Below, in pieces: positions 1 through 7,511 of a stretch of 21,230 nt of DNA. Made by a program: the position numbers and the translations under genes. The notes below the pieces were generated by a model, which had not been told where the DNA came from, did not search any database, and saw nothing but the letters and a program-made list of their open reading frames with translations. This DNA is from an uncultured Clostridium sp. (GTDB lineage: Bacteria; Bacillota; Clostridia; TANB77; CAG-508), in contig USDF01000031.1 in the NCBI GenBank assembly GCA_900553405.1, positions 1 through 21,230 on the forward strand. Reading direction: 5' to 3'. Every line of letters starts with the position of its first letter. Positions within the stretch are counted from its first letter, which is position 1.

Positions 1-210
1 AAAACTTAGTGCTAATAAATAAAAATTTTTAAGACATTTTCAAAAATGATTGACAGGTTTATATTAAATAATATACCAATATTTTACATTTTTATTAATT
101 CGTTTCTCATAAATTTTATCTTAATTCTTTAATATATAGTTTTTTCTACTACAGCTAATATATATGCACGTTTAGCTTGAAATTCAAAGCAATGCTTAGC
201 AGATTAAATA
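1..210. other. AT-rich intergenic region, no gene seen
   Basis: I see no convincing gene here. A TTGACA at 50-55 is followed 16 bases later by TATACC (72-77), which could be a weak plus-strand promoter, but nothing in the next 130 bases looks like a plus-strand start. The six-base inverted repeat AGCTAA/TTAGCT around 153-176 has no T-run after it on the minus strand, so it is a poor terminator for the gene that ends at 211. Confidence 0.4.
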
Positions 211-903
211 TTATCTATCATCGATTTCAAAATCAGTATTTTTAGGAAATTTTATTGTATCTATACTTTCTATTTTTAAATCATTACTTTCAGGAATTTG
301 TATTAAAGATAATAGACTTTCTGCTTCTCTTTTAAAATCTTCTTCTGATTTATCAATATCTTTTACACCTAACAAATTGGATAAACTATTTTCAATTAGA
401 AAATTAGCTATTTCATAGCAACTATATTTATCTAGATATAATTTATTTATAAGTTCTAAATATCTTTTAAATTCTTGATGTTCAGTAATTCCTCTACTAT
501 ATAGAGGAAAAGAACATTCATGGTTATTCATATATATAATATAATCTTTTTTAAACTCAGTTACTGGAATAGCATATTCAGGAATTGGTATTGTGTTACT
601 TCCAAAATCAAATGTGTTATCAGAATATTGATAAAAACCATAGCCTAAATATCTATCTAAAATATGATTAGGAATATTAGCAACCATAAATAAAACATAA
701 TTTTCATTAGATTTTTCATAATTACCATCTTTGCCTAATTTATAATAATATTTTGCAAAGTCTAAATATCTAAAGAAATGAACATATTCGTTTCTTGAAT
801 CGTATGTATGGGTATTTAAGGTTGAATTACTTTTAGGTATAGTAGTAATTTCTTTATATTTGTTTAATATTTCTCTTGCTGTGATACATCTATATACTCT
901 CAT
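211..903 (-). CDS. Hypothetical protein, 230 aa, MRVYRCI-type N-terminus
   Basis: I do not recognise this protein with certainty. It is soluble, with no signal peptide or membrane segment. It starts MRVYRCIT, and residues 28-56 carry closely spaced aromatics and histidines (NTHTYDSRNEYVHFFRYLD, then AKYYYKL). Residues 77-127 contain NIPNHILDRYLGYGFY and a PIPEYAIP stretch, and the C-terminal third is acidic. An N-terminal R-x-Y-R strand followed by an aromatic-rich segment is reminiscent of ADP-ribosyltransferase or RES-like folds, but I cannot confirm catalytic residues. The ATG at 901-903 has a good ribosome site (AAAGGAG at 910-916, spacing about 6). A promoter at 1005-1033 gives a leader of about 95 bases. 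The gene appears monocistronic. Confidence 0.75.
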   Translation of the reverse strand: MRVYRCITAREILNKYKEITTIPKSNSTLNTHTYDSRNEYVHFFRYLDFAKYYYKLGKDGNYEKSNENYVLFMVANIPNHILDRYLGYGFYQYSDNTFDFGSNTIPIPEYAIPVTEFKKDYIIYMNNHECSFPLYSRGITEHQEFKRYLELINKLYLDKYSCYEIANFLIENSLSNLLGVKDIDKSEEDFKREAESLLSLIQIPESNDLKIESIDTIKFPKNTDFEIDDR

Positions 904-1004
904 GGTAAGCTCCTTTCAACTTTAATTATCAATACCAAAAAGTAAGAGGATGATTCCTTTACTAATTAGTGAATATAGGGAATAAATGTATTTAAAACAT
1001 TTGG

Positions 1005-1033
1005 ATTATACAGTATTTTACATAAAAAAACAA
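1005..1033 (-). promoter_or_regulatory. Sigma-A-type promoter for the 211-903 gene
   Basis: On the minus strand TTGTTT (1028-1033) is followed after exactly 17 bases by a perfect TATAAT (1005-1010). Transcription would start near 998. Confidence 0.6.
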
Positions 1034-1096
1034 TACTTTAATACAAAAATAAAAAATGTCTCTATGGAACATTACATCCAATAAAAACATCTATAT

Positions 1097-1218
1097 TGGT
1101 GCTGATGGTGGGACCACTCGCACTCGCGTCACAAAAATAATCCATAGGACTATTTTTACCTGCGTTCAGTCTGGCCTTGAACCAGCCTGAACTTGGCACG
1201 TTCCTTTTCGAGTCCCAC
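1097..1218 (-). repeat. Structured element with a copy of the tRNA-Leu 3' end
   Basis: The 18 bases at 1097-1114 (TGGTGCTGATGGTGGGAC) are identical to 1260-1277, the 3' end of the adjacent tRNA-Leu including its CCA. Between this copy and 1218 the minus-strand RNA could fold into a closed multibranch structure. The closing stem is GTGGGAC/GTCCCAC (1108-1114 with 1212-1218). One hairpin is built from GTTCAG/CTGAAC and CTGG/CCAG (1164-1192). A second has 11 pairs (1133-1143 with 1147-1157), one of them a G-U wobble only on the minus strand. A 75-codon open frame crosses the element but overlaps tRNA sequence and looks spurious. It could be an att-like remnant, a decayed tRNA or an interspersed structured repeat. 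Confidence 0.5.
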
Positions 1219-1230
1219 ATTTTAGTGTAA

Positions 1231-1258
1231 ATAAAAAAATAGCTTTCGCTATTTTTTT
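1231..1258 (-). terminator. Hairpin after tRNA-Leu
   Basis: A perfect 11-base inverted repeat with a 4-base loop (1233-1243 with 1248-1258) places seven T residues at the end of the stem on the minus strand. It lies immediately after the tRNA CCA end at 1260. Confidence 0.7.
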
Positions 1259-1259
1259 C

Positions 1260-1342
1260 TGGTGCTGATGGTGGGACTCGAACCCACATGGTTTCCCGCT
1301 GGATTTTGAGTCCAGTGCGTCTGCCAGTTCCGCCACATCAGC
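1260..1342 (-). tRNA. tRNA-Leu (anticodon CAA)
   Basis: This folds as a class II tRNA with a short variable arm. The acceptor stem is GCTGATG/CATCAGC. The D-arm contains the GCAGACGC type sequence. The anticodon stem is CTGGA/TCCAG with loop CTCAAAA, so the anticodon is CAA (reads UUG). The T-arm is GTGGG-TTCGAGT-CCCAC. The 3' end is encoded as A-CCA (1260-1263). It has its own promoter at 1375-1403 and a terminator directly behind it. Confidence 0.95.
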
Positions 1343-1374
1343 GTATTTAAATGAATAAATTTAAGCATATTCAT

Positions 1375-1403
1375 ATGATAACAGAAAAAAACGAATTTAT
1401 CAA
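1375..1403 (-). promoter_or_regulatory. Promoter of tRNA-Leu
   Basis: On the minus strand TTGATA (1398-1403) and TATCAT (1375-1380) are separated by exactly 17 bases. The predicted start near 1368 leaves about 25 bases of 5' leader. Confidence 0.65.
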
Positions 1404-1431
1404 GAAAAAATGAGAAAAAACATAAAAAATA

Positions 1432-1460
1432 ATGACAGAGCAAAAAAATACGTGTATAAT
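1432..1460 (+). promoter_or_regulatory. Promoter of the AI-2E family permease gene
   Basis: ATGACA (1432-1437), a 17-base spacer, then perfect TATAAT (1455-1460) preceded by TG. It diverges from the tRNA-Leu promoter less than 30 bases away. Confidence 0.7.
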
Positions 1461-1511
1461 TAAGTAAATTTAAAGAAATATAATAAAAACAAAAAAGAGA
1501 GGGAAAATATA

Positions 1512-2609
1512 ATGACAAAAGATACAAAATATTATGCAAAAATATTAGCAAAAATTGCTATAGCAATATCAGCTTTAATAGGAATATTTTTAACATATAA
1601 GCTAGCAATATTTTATATACCATTTATTATCGCAATGATAATAGCGGCATGTATAGAACCACTAATAAAACTATTAATGAAATTTACAAAAATAAAAAGA
1701 AAGCCTGCTAGTATAATCTCACTTATTTTAGTTCTATTAATTATCGGAGGAATATTAACATTAGGAGTAGCAAAAATAGTTTCAGAGGGTTCGGCACTAC
1801 TTTCAAATTTAAATACTTATTTTGATCATATATATAAATGGGGAACAGATTTTATAAATGAAATGAATGAAGGAAGATCAAATATACCACAAGAAGTAGT
1901 TGTAGTTATACAAAATTCACTTACAGGATTAATAGATGTTGTAAAAGGGTGGTTAGTAGGATTCCTAAAAGGAACACTTAATTTTGTAACATCAATACCA
2001 GATATGATTACATACGGATTTATTACAATACTTGCAATTGTATTTATATGTTTTGATAAAGAATATATACCAAATAAAATAAAAAGTCAAATACCAACAA
2101 AATGGTTTGAAAAAATGAGACAAATAATAAATGAGACATGTAGTGTATCTGTAAAATATATAAAAGCAGAAGCAAAATTATCTTTAATTTGCTTTATATG
2201 GGTATTAATAGGATTAAACATAGTTAACCTTGTAGGAATAAAAGTAGAATACTTATTTATTATGACAGTAGTTATAGGATTTGTAGATTTATTACCTATA
2301 TTTGGTGCTGGTGCAGTAATGTTACCATGGGCAGGATATTTATTAATAACAGGAAATATACCATTAGCAATAGCAGTAACAATAGTTTGGATTATTTGGG
2401 CTGTTATAAAACAATTAATAGAACCTAAAATGGTAAGTAAAGAAATAGGAATACACCCAATATTTACTTTAATAGGAATGTATACAGGATTTAAACTAAT
2501 GGGAGTAATAGGAATGATATTAGGCCCAATTGTTTTAATAATATTAAAAAATGTATTTAGTGAATTAATTGAAAAAGGAATATTAAAAAGCTTTTTTGAG
2601 CTAGATTAA
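1512..2609 (+). CDS. AI-2E family transporter, YtvI/PerM-like membrane protein
   Basis: This 365-residue polytopic membrane protein belongs to the AI-2E exporter/UPF0118 family. Two hydrophobic segments lie at about residues 12-47 and one at 67-90. A soluble stretch (about 91-155) follows, then segments at about 165-181, 222-243, 246-300 and 317-346. Family marks are DLLPIFGAG at 259-267, an EP-x-(9)-IHP stretch at 304-316, and GVIGMILGP at 331-339. Known members include E. coli TqsA and PerM and the Bacillus sporulation protein YtvI. Length and the DLLP motif fit the YtvI-like branch, but substrate and sporulation role cannot be read from sequence. The ATG at 1512 follows GAGAGGG at 1497-1503. 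Its own promoter is at 1432-1460. The 78-base gap to the next gene holds a possible extra -10 box. Confidence 0.9.
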   Translation: MTKDTKYYAKILAKIAIAISALIGIFLTYKLAIFYIPFIIAMIIAACIEPLIKLLMKFTKIKRKPASIISLILVLLIIGGILTLGVAKIVSEGSALLSNLNTYFDHIYKWGTDFINEMNEGRSNIPQEVVVVIQNSLTGLIDVVKGWLVGFLKGTLNFVTSIPDMITYGFITILAIVFICFDKEYIPNKIKSQIPTKWFEKMRQIINETCSVSVKYIKAEAKLSLICFIWVLIGLNIVNLVGIKVEYLFIMTVVIGFVDLLPIFGAGAVMLPWAGYLLITGNIPLAIAVTIVWIIWAVIKQLIEPKMVSKEIGIHPIFTLIGMYTGFKLMGVIGMILGPIVLIILKNVFSELIEKGILKSFFELD

Positions 2610-2687
2610 TAAAATATAAAAAGTACGAAAAAAATAAAAATAAATAGGGTATAATAAGTAAAAGAAAATGTAGAAAAAGGTGGAAAA

Positions 2688-3593
2688 ATGTTATATAGTT
2701 ACGAAACAATAGATATAAAACCAAAATTGAATAAGAAAAAAGTAATTTTATTGATATTAATAGTACTAACTATAATAGCTGTGTCTGTTTATGCTGGAAT
2801 ATATTTTTCAAAAAAAAATAAAGAAAATCAAATAGCAAAAGAACAAGAAGAAATAACTAGAATAAAAATTGAAGAAGAAAACAAAATAAAAGAGGAACAA
2901 AGAAAAGAAAAAGAACGTCTAAAAAATTCTGTACCATTTACAGAAGAACAAATAGATAAAATTGAAAATATATATCATCTTCCAGAGGGGAAAAACGCAT
3001 TTTTGACTTTTGATGATGGACCAACACAAAGTGTTACACCACTTATATTGGATTTGTTAAAACAAGAAAATATAAAAGCTACATTTTTTGTATTAGGAAA
3101 TAGAGCAAAAGCAAATCCTGAATTAATAAAAAGAGAATTTGATGAAGGTCATTATATAGCAAATCATGGATATTCACACAAATATAGTGCAATTTATCAA
3201 AATACACAAACAGTATTAGATGAATATAATTATACAGAAAGTTGTATTCAAGAAGCATTAGAAAATCCAGATTATCATTCAAGATTATTTAGATTTCCTG
3301 GAGGTTCTGTTGGAGGCTATTATCATAGCATAAAGAAAGAGGCAATAGGAACTTTAAAAGAACAAGGAATTGCTTATTTAGACTGGAATAGCTTATCAAA
3401 AGACGCAGAAGGAGCAAAAACAAAAGAGGATTTATTTCAAAATGTGGTAGATACAGTAGGCGAAAAACAGAATGTTGTTATATTAATGCATGATGCGGCA
3501 GACAAAATTTTAACGTATGAAACACTGCCAGATGTCATACAATATTTAAGAGATAATGGATATCAATTTAAAACAATATATGATATTTTATAG
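2688..3593 (+). CDS. Membrane-anchored polysaccharide deacetylase (NodB domain, CE4)
   Basis: The protein has a short cytoplasmic N-terminus, one membrane segment (about 18-40), a lysine/glutamate-rich linker that is probably a coiled coil (about 43-80), and a NodB homology domain from about 103 to the end. CE4 motifs are complete: TFDDGP at 107-112 (catalytic base Asp plus metal Asp), H160 and H164 in HGYSH (metal ligands; the usual HTxxH has Gly in place of Thr), RFPGG at 202-206, DWN at 232-234, and LMHD at 266-269. Such enzymes deacetylate N-acetylglucosamine or N-acetylmuramic acid in peptidoglycan or other extracellular glycans, outside the membrane. The ATG at 2688 follows AAGGTGG. A TATAAT at 2650-2655 with a poor -35 may be its promoter. 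The next gene starts 9 bases after the stop, so they are probably co-transcribed. Confidence 0.92.
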   Translation: MLYSYETIDIKPKLNKKKVILLILIVLTIIAVSVYAGIYFSKKNKENQIAKEQEEITRIKIEEENKIKEEQRKEKERLKNSVPFTEEQIDKIENIYHLPEGKNAFLTFDDGPTQSVTPLILDLLKQENIKATFFVLGNRAKANPELIKREFDEGHYIANHGYSHKYSAIYQNTQTVLDEYNYTESCIQEALENPDYHSRLFRFPGGSVGGYYHSIKKEAIGTLKEQGIAYLDWNSLSKDAEGAKTKEDLFQNVVDTVGEKQNVVILMHDAADKILTYETLPDVIQYLRDNGYQFKTIYDIL

Positions 3594-3602
3594 GAGGAAA
3601 AA

Positions 3603-4469
3603 ATGTTATATGATGTAATTATAATAGGAAGCGGACCTGCAGGAATATCAGCAAGTTTATACACAAAAAGAGCAGGTTTAGAAACTCTTATTGTTTCAAA
3701 AGAAATTGGAACGTTAGATAAGGTTGAAAAAATTGAAAACTATTATGGAACACCGAATATAAGTGGAAAAGAAATTCAAAAAATAGGAGAAAAACAAGCA
3801 AAAAACTTAAATATAGAAATAAAAAGTGAAGAAGTAATGCAAATAGACTATGGGAGAAACTTTATTGTAAAAACATTAAATTACGAATATGAAGCTAAAA
3901 CAATTATTATAGCCACGGGAAGTAATAGAAAAGTAGCAAATATAAAAGGAATAAAAGAATTTGAGGGAAAAGGAATAAGTTATTGTACTACATGTGATGG
4001 ATTTTTTTACAAAGATAAGGATGTTGCAGTACTAGGTAATAAAGAATATGCCTTACATGAAGCACAGAATTTATTACCTATAGCTAAATCTGTAACAATG
4101 TTAACAAATGGTGAACAACCTGTGGAAAAAAGAACAGAAGGTATAGAAATAGAAGAAAATAAAATACAAGAATTTAGAGGAACAAATAGTATAGAAGAAA
4201 TAGAATTTGAAGATAATACTACAAAAAAGATAGATGGAGTGTTTATAGCACTTGGAACAGCATCAAGTAGTGATTTAGCAAGAAAATTAGGAGTTATATT
4301 AGATGATAAAAACAATATAAAGGTAGATAACAAGATGGAAACTAATATAAAAGGTGTATATGCTTGTGGAGACTGCACAGGCGGAATTCTTCAAATATCA
4401 AAGGCTGTATATGAGGGAATGGTTGCAGGAATGTCTGCGATACAGTTTATAAAAAATACCAAAGAATAA
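3603..4469 (+). CDS. Flavin thioredoxin reductase lacking NADPH-binding motifs (FFTR-like)
   Basis: This 288-residue flavoprotein has the low-molecular-weight thioredoxin reductase layout. GSGPAG at 9-14 binds FAD, ATGS is at 104-107, the redox-active cysteines are C128 and C131 (CTTCDG), and GDCTGG at 256-261 is the second FAD motif. The central domain, which normally carries GGGxSAxEEA and HRRxxFRA for NADPH, reads VLGNKEYALHEA at 143-154 and LTNGEQ at 167-172. The glycine-rich loop and the arginines that hold the 2'-phosphate are missing. Such loss characterises the clostridial ferredoxin-dependent flavin thioredoxin reductases, so ferredoxin is the likely electron donor; this is inference from motif absence. 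It starts 9 bases after the deacetylase stop behind TAGGAGG, and thioredoxin follows 95 bases downstream as the probable substrate. Confidence 0.9.
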   Translation: MLYDVIIIGSGPAGISASLYTKRAGLETLIVSKEIGTLDKVEKIENYYGTPNISGKEIQKIGEKQAKNLNIEIKSEEVMQIDYGRNFIVKTLNYEYEAKTIIIATGSNRKVANIKGIKEFEGKGISYCTTCDGFFYKDKDVAVLGNKEYALHEAQNLLPIAKSVTMLTNGEQPVEKRTEGIEIEENKIQEFRGTNSIEEIEFEDNTTKKIDGVFIALGTASSSDLARKLGVILDDKNNIKVDNKMETNIKGVYACGDCTGGILQISKAVYEGMVAGMSAIQFIKNTKE

Positions 4470-4564
4470 AAATTTTAAATTTATAATAAAAGCTAAAAAA
4501 TCAGGGTTATAGGTTAAATCCTTATTTAAAAACCTAAATAAATTATAAAAGGAATGAAGTTGAT

Positions 4565-4867
4565 ATGGAAATAACAAGTGAAAATTTTGAAAAAGAGGTA
4601 CTAAATTCAAATGTACCAGTGTTAGTAGATTTTTGGGCAAGTTGGTGTAACCCTTGTAAAATGATGGGACCAGTAGTAGAAGAAGTTGCAAAAGAATTAG
4701 ATGGAAAGATAAAAGTATTTAAGTTGAATGTAGATGATGAAAGAGATTTAGCAATAAAATACAATATTATGAGTATACCTGCATTTTTACTTTTTAAAAA
4801 TGGAAAAGTAGAAAAACAAACAATAGGAATGCAAAGTAAAGAAGAATTAATGAGTTTTTTGAGATAA
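4565..4867 (+). CDS. trxA: Thioredoxin with WCNPCK active site
   Basis: This is a complete single-domain thioredoxin of 100 residues, a little shorter than the usual 105-110. DFWASWC at 22-28 leads into the active site W27-C28-N29-P30-C31-K32, and the cis-proline is P72 (MSIPAF). Asn replaces the usual Gly between the cysteines, which in thioredoxin-fold proteins can shift redox potential and partner choice. It acts in the cytoplasm as a disulfide reductant. It sits 95 bases downstream of the flavin thioredoxin reductase and probably forms the working pair with it. The gap contains a weak TAGGTT/AACCTA inverted repeat (near 4511-4540) but no clear promoter. The start follows AAAGGAATG at about 4548-4556. 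Confidence 0.93.
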   Translation: MEITSENFEKEVLNSNVPVLVDFWASWCNPCKMMGPVVEEVAKELDGKIKVFKLNVDDERDLAIKYNIMSIPAFLLFKNGKVEKQTIGMQSKEELMSFLR

Positions 4868-4954
4868 AAATAAGCTAGGAAATATTACTATTTTTGAAAA
4901 AAATAACTCATAAAAAATTTATAACAAAAAAATAAAAAAAATTCAAAAAAAATG

Positions 4955-4983
4955 TTGACAAAAAATAAAAAAGTATGTATAAT
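4955..4983 (+). promoter_or_regulatory. Consensus promoter of tRNA-Gly
   Basis: Perfect TTGACA (4955-4960), a 17-base spacer ending in TG, and perfect TATAAT (4978-4983). This is the strongest promoter in the window and fits a stable RNA gene. Confidence 0.9.
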
Positions 4984-5020
4984 AAAAATCGTTCGAGAGA
5001 GCAAAAAATATTATACATAT

Positions 5021-5094
<74 letters not shown>

Positions 5095-5100
5095 AGTTAA

Positions 5101-5144
5101 AACAACTTACAAAATAATAAAGTTTTGTAGGTTGTTTTTTATTT
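5101..5144 (+). terminator. Rho-independent terminator after tRNA-Gly
   Basis: A 14-pair stem (5101-5114 with 5123-5136, one G-U) followed by a T-rich run. Confidence 0.85.
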
Positions 5145-5211
5145 ATGGAAATCATTGAAAAAACAAAACAATATTGATATACTATTAACAAACATTTTAA
5201 GAGGTGAAAAC

Positions 5212-6012
5212 ATGGATATAGAAAAAATAAAGGAATTTTTAATGCAAGAACATATATTAGTTATGTTATTAACAATAGTTATAGCAGTAATAATACTAAA
5301 AATAAAAGACAAAATCTTTAATAAAGCAATAAAGAAAATTGAAGCAGAAAAAAAGAGAAATACCAAGAAAGAAATTACATACATAAAACTTACCAAAAAC
5401 ATAATAAACTATTTAATAATAATAGTTGCAATTTTATTTATATTACAACTATTTGGAGTTAATGTAAGTTCAATTATAGCAGGATTAGGAGTAGCCTCTG
5501 TAATAGCAGGTTTAGCACTTCAGGATGCATTAAAAGACATTATAATGGGATTCAATATAATAGTAGATAACTATTATTCAGTAGGAGATGTTATAAAAAT
5601 AGGAGACTTTGAAGGAAAGGTAATTGAATTAGGAGTAAAAACAACAAAATTGCAAGATGTTAATAATGAAAATGTATTAATTATTGCAAACAGAAACATT
5701 GGTCAGGCACTAAAATCATCAGATGAATTGATAATAGATGTACCAGCTCCATATGAAGAAAAAACAGAGAAAATTGAAAAAATTATTGATGTAATTGTTG
5801 AAAAGATAAAAGAAAATGAGAATGTAAAAAAAGTTAAATATGTAGGAATAAACCAATTTGCAGATTCAGCAGTAAATTACAGAATAATTATATGGTGTTC
5901 TCCAGAAGTAAGATTGCCAGTAAAAAGATATGCCTTAAGAACTGTAAAATTAACATTAGATGAAAATAATATTACAATACCATACACACAAGTAGATATT
6001 CACCAAAAATAA
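5212..6012 (+). CDS. Small-conductance mechanosensitive channel (MscS family)
   Basis: This 266-residue protein has the minimal MscS architecture: three membrane helices (about 14-30, 63-84, 86-115) and a cytoplasmic beta/C-terminal domain. The pore-lining third helix shows the family's small-residue packing, with GLGVASVIAGLALQ at 91-104, then KDIIMGF at 108-114 and VGDVIKIGDFEG at 124-135. The C-terminal IPYTQVDIH at 256-264 is also typical. Such channels open on membrane tension and release solutes during hypo-osmotic shock. The open frame extends upstream to an ATG at 5155, but I chose ATG 5212 because it has AAGAGGTG at 5199-5206 and the extra 19 residues begin inside the region just after the tRNA terminator with no ribosome site. 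It may be transcribed with the next gene, 64 bases downstream. Confidence 0.93.
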   Translation: MDIEKIKEFLMQEHILVMLLTIVIAVIILKIKDKIFNKAIKKIEAEKKRNTKKEITYIKLTKNIINYLIIIVAILFILQLFGVNVSSIIAGLGVASVIAGLALQDALKDIIMGFNIIVDNYYSVGDVIKIGDFEGKVIELGVKTTKLQDVNNENVLIIANRNIGQALKSSDELIIDVPAPYEEKTEKIEKIIDVIVEKIKENENVKKVKYVGINQFADSAVNYRIIIWCSPEVRLPVKRYALRTVKLTLDENNITIPYTQVDIHQK

Positions 6013-6076
6013 ATATACTATACTACTTCTGTTCAAGAAGTATAAAGGATTAGAAAAATAAAGTAGGAGAAGAAGT

Positions 6077-7507
6077 ATGAACATAGGAATAGATATAGAT
6101 AACGTTATTTCAAATTTTGATGAAGAACTATTAAAAGAATATATAAAACATGATAAAGAATTAAGAAATAGTGGAATAATAAACCAAAATGCTAAATATA
6201 TCAGAAACGATATGTTTGATTGGAGTGAAGAGGAAGACAATATATTTTATAAAGAAAACATAGAGAGAATTGCTAAAAACTTAAAAGTAATCGAAGGAGT
6301 AAAAGAATATATAGATAAACTAAAAAAAGATGGTCATAATATATATATAATTACAGGAAGAGATAATGGAGAATATTCAGATCCTTATAATATGACAAAA
6401 GAATGGTTGCAAGAAAATAATATATATTATGATAAACTAATTTTTACAGATGCCTATGATAAGAGTCAAAAATCTAAAGAATGCATCAAAAATAATGTGG
6501 AAATAATGATAGATGATTCAGTTAGTATTTGTAAAAATTGCGTAGAAAGCGGAATAACTACACTTATAATGGACAAGCTTTACAATAGAGAAGAAAAAAA
6601 CTTAACTAGAGTTAAAGATTGGAAAGAAATATATGAGTACATTAAAAATTATAAAAAAGAAAAGTTCAATTTAATTTTAGATACAGATACATACAATGAA
6701 TGTGATGATCAATTTGCGCTTTCATATATGTTAAAATCACAAGATGTATTTAATATAGAAGCAATTACAGTTGCACCATTTTCGCATAAATCAAAAAATG
6801 TGACTACTGAGGAAAGCCAAGAATTAAGCTATAATGAAATCTTAAAAATATGTAATTGGCTAAATTTTGATACAACAAATAAAGTATTTAAAGGTTCAAC
6901 AAATTATTTGCAAAATGGATATAATGGAGAAAATGAAGCGGTTAATAAAATAATTGAAATAGCATTAAAAAATGAAAAAACACATATATTAGCAATTGGG
7001 GCAATTACAAATATTGCACTAGCAATAAAGAAAGAGCCTAAAATAATTGATAAAATAGAAGTAATTTGGCTAGGTGGACATAGTTTATTACAAGAGGAAA
7101 ATAGAGAATTTAATTTTAGACAAGATGTTGAAGCGGTAAGAATAGTATTTGAATCTAAAGTAAAATTAACAGTAATACCTTGCAAAAATGTGGCATCTAA
7201 TTTACAAACATCAATATATGAGTTAAATCATCATTTAAAAGACAAAAGTGAATTATGCAACTATTTAATAAGTAGATTTTATAATGATGGATATCATGGA
7301 AATCAAGAGAGAAGAATTATATGGGATATTTCTGTAATTGCTTATATGATAAATAAAAAATGGTTTACCAGTAAAGATATAAGTTGTCCAAATATAAAAG
7401 AAGATACATCATATGAAATAACAACTAATAGGCATAACATAACAATGGTAACTTATATAGATGCAAATAGCGTTTATAATGATTTATTTGAAAAATTAGG
7501 AGAGTAA
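6077..7507 (+). CDS. Fusion: HAD 5'-nucleotidase-like domain + nucleoside hydrolase
   Basis: Two enzymes are joined in one 476-residue chain. Residues 1-190 are a HAD phosphatase of the 5'(3')-deoxyribonucleotidase/NT5C kind: DID at 6-8 (nucleophile and acid/base Asp), TGR at 93-95, and IDD at 145-147 near the metal site. Residues about 197-474 are an inosine-uridine-preferring nucleoside hydrolase: LDTDTYNECDD at 201-211 is the N-terminal Ca2+/ribose-binding aspartate cluster, AIGAITNIALA at 306-316 is the family core, and WD at 416-417 fits the C-terminal metal-binding Asp. If both act, a nucleoside monophosphate would be dephosphorylated and the nucleoside then split into base and ribose. 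Substrates are not readable. No signal peptide, so cytoplasmic. SD TAGGAGAAG precedes ATG 6077, and the HD-domain gene follows after 4 bases. Confidence 0.88.
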   Translation: MNIGIDIDNVISNFDEELLKEYIKHDKELRNSGIINQNAKYIRNDMFDWSEEEDNIFYKENIERIAKNLKVIEGVKEYIDKLKKDGHNIYIITGRDNGEYSDPYNMTKEWLQENNIYYDKLIFTDAYDKSQKSKECIKNNVEIMIDDSVSICKNCVESGITTLIMDKLYNREEKNLTRVKDWKEIYEYIKNYKKEKFNLILDTDTYNECDDQFALSYMLKSQDVFNIEAITVAPFSHKSKNVTTEESQELSYNEILKICNWLNFDTTNKVFKGSTNYLQNGYNGENEAVNKIIEIALKNEKTHILAIGAITNIALAIKKEPKIIDKIEVIWLGGHSLLQEENREFNFRQDVEAVRIVFESKVKLTVIPCKNVASNLQTSIYELNHHLKDKSELCNYLISRFYNDGYHGNQERRIIWDISVIAYMINKKWFTSKDISCPNIKEDTSYEITTNRHNITMVTYIDANSVYNDLFEKLGE

Positions 7508-7511
7508 GTAT

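Noticed and set aside
1062..1289. 75-codon minus-strand ORF over the tRNA-Leu region
   Set aside because: It runs through the tRNA 3' end, the terminator and the structured element. It has no ribosome site and is better explained by RNA structure.
1249..1551. 100-codon minus-strand ORF covering tRNA-Leu and the permease start
   Set aside because: It contains the whole tRNA and both divergent promoters; it is an antisense shadow.
4398..4764. Minus-strand ORFs opposite the thioredoxin reductase and thioredoxin genes
   Set aside because: They are low-complexity Leu/Ser/Phe shadows of real genes, with no ribosome sites.
5155..5211. Upstream extension of the MscS gene to ATG 5155
   Set aside because: There is no ribosome site there, while ATG 5212 has AAGAGGTG and begins at the usual place for the family.
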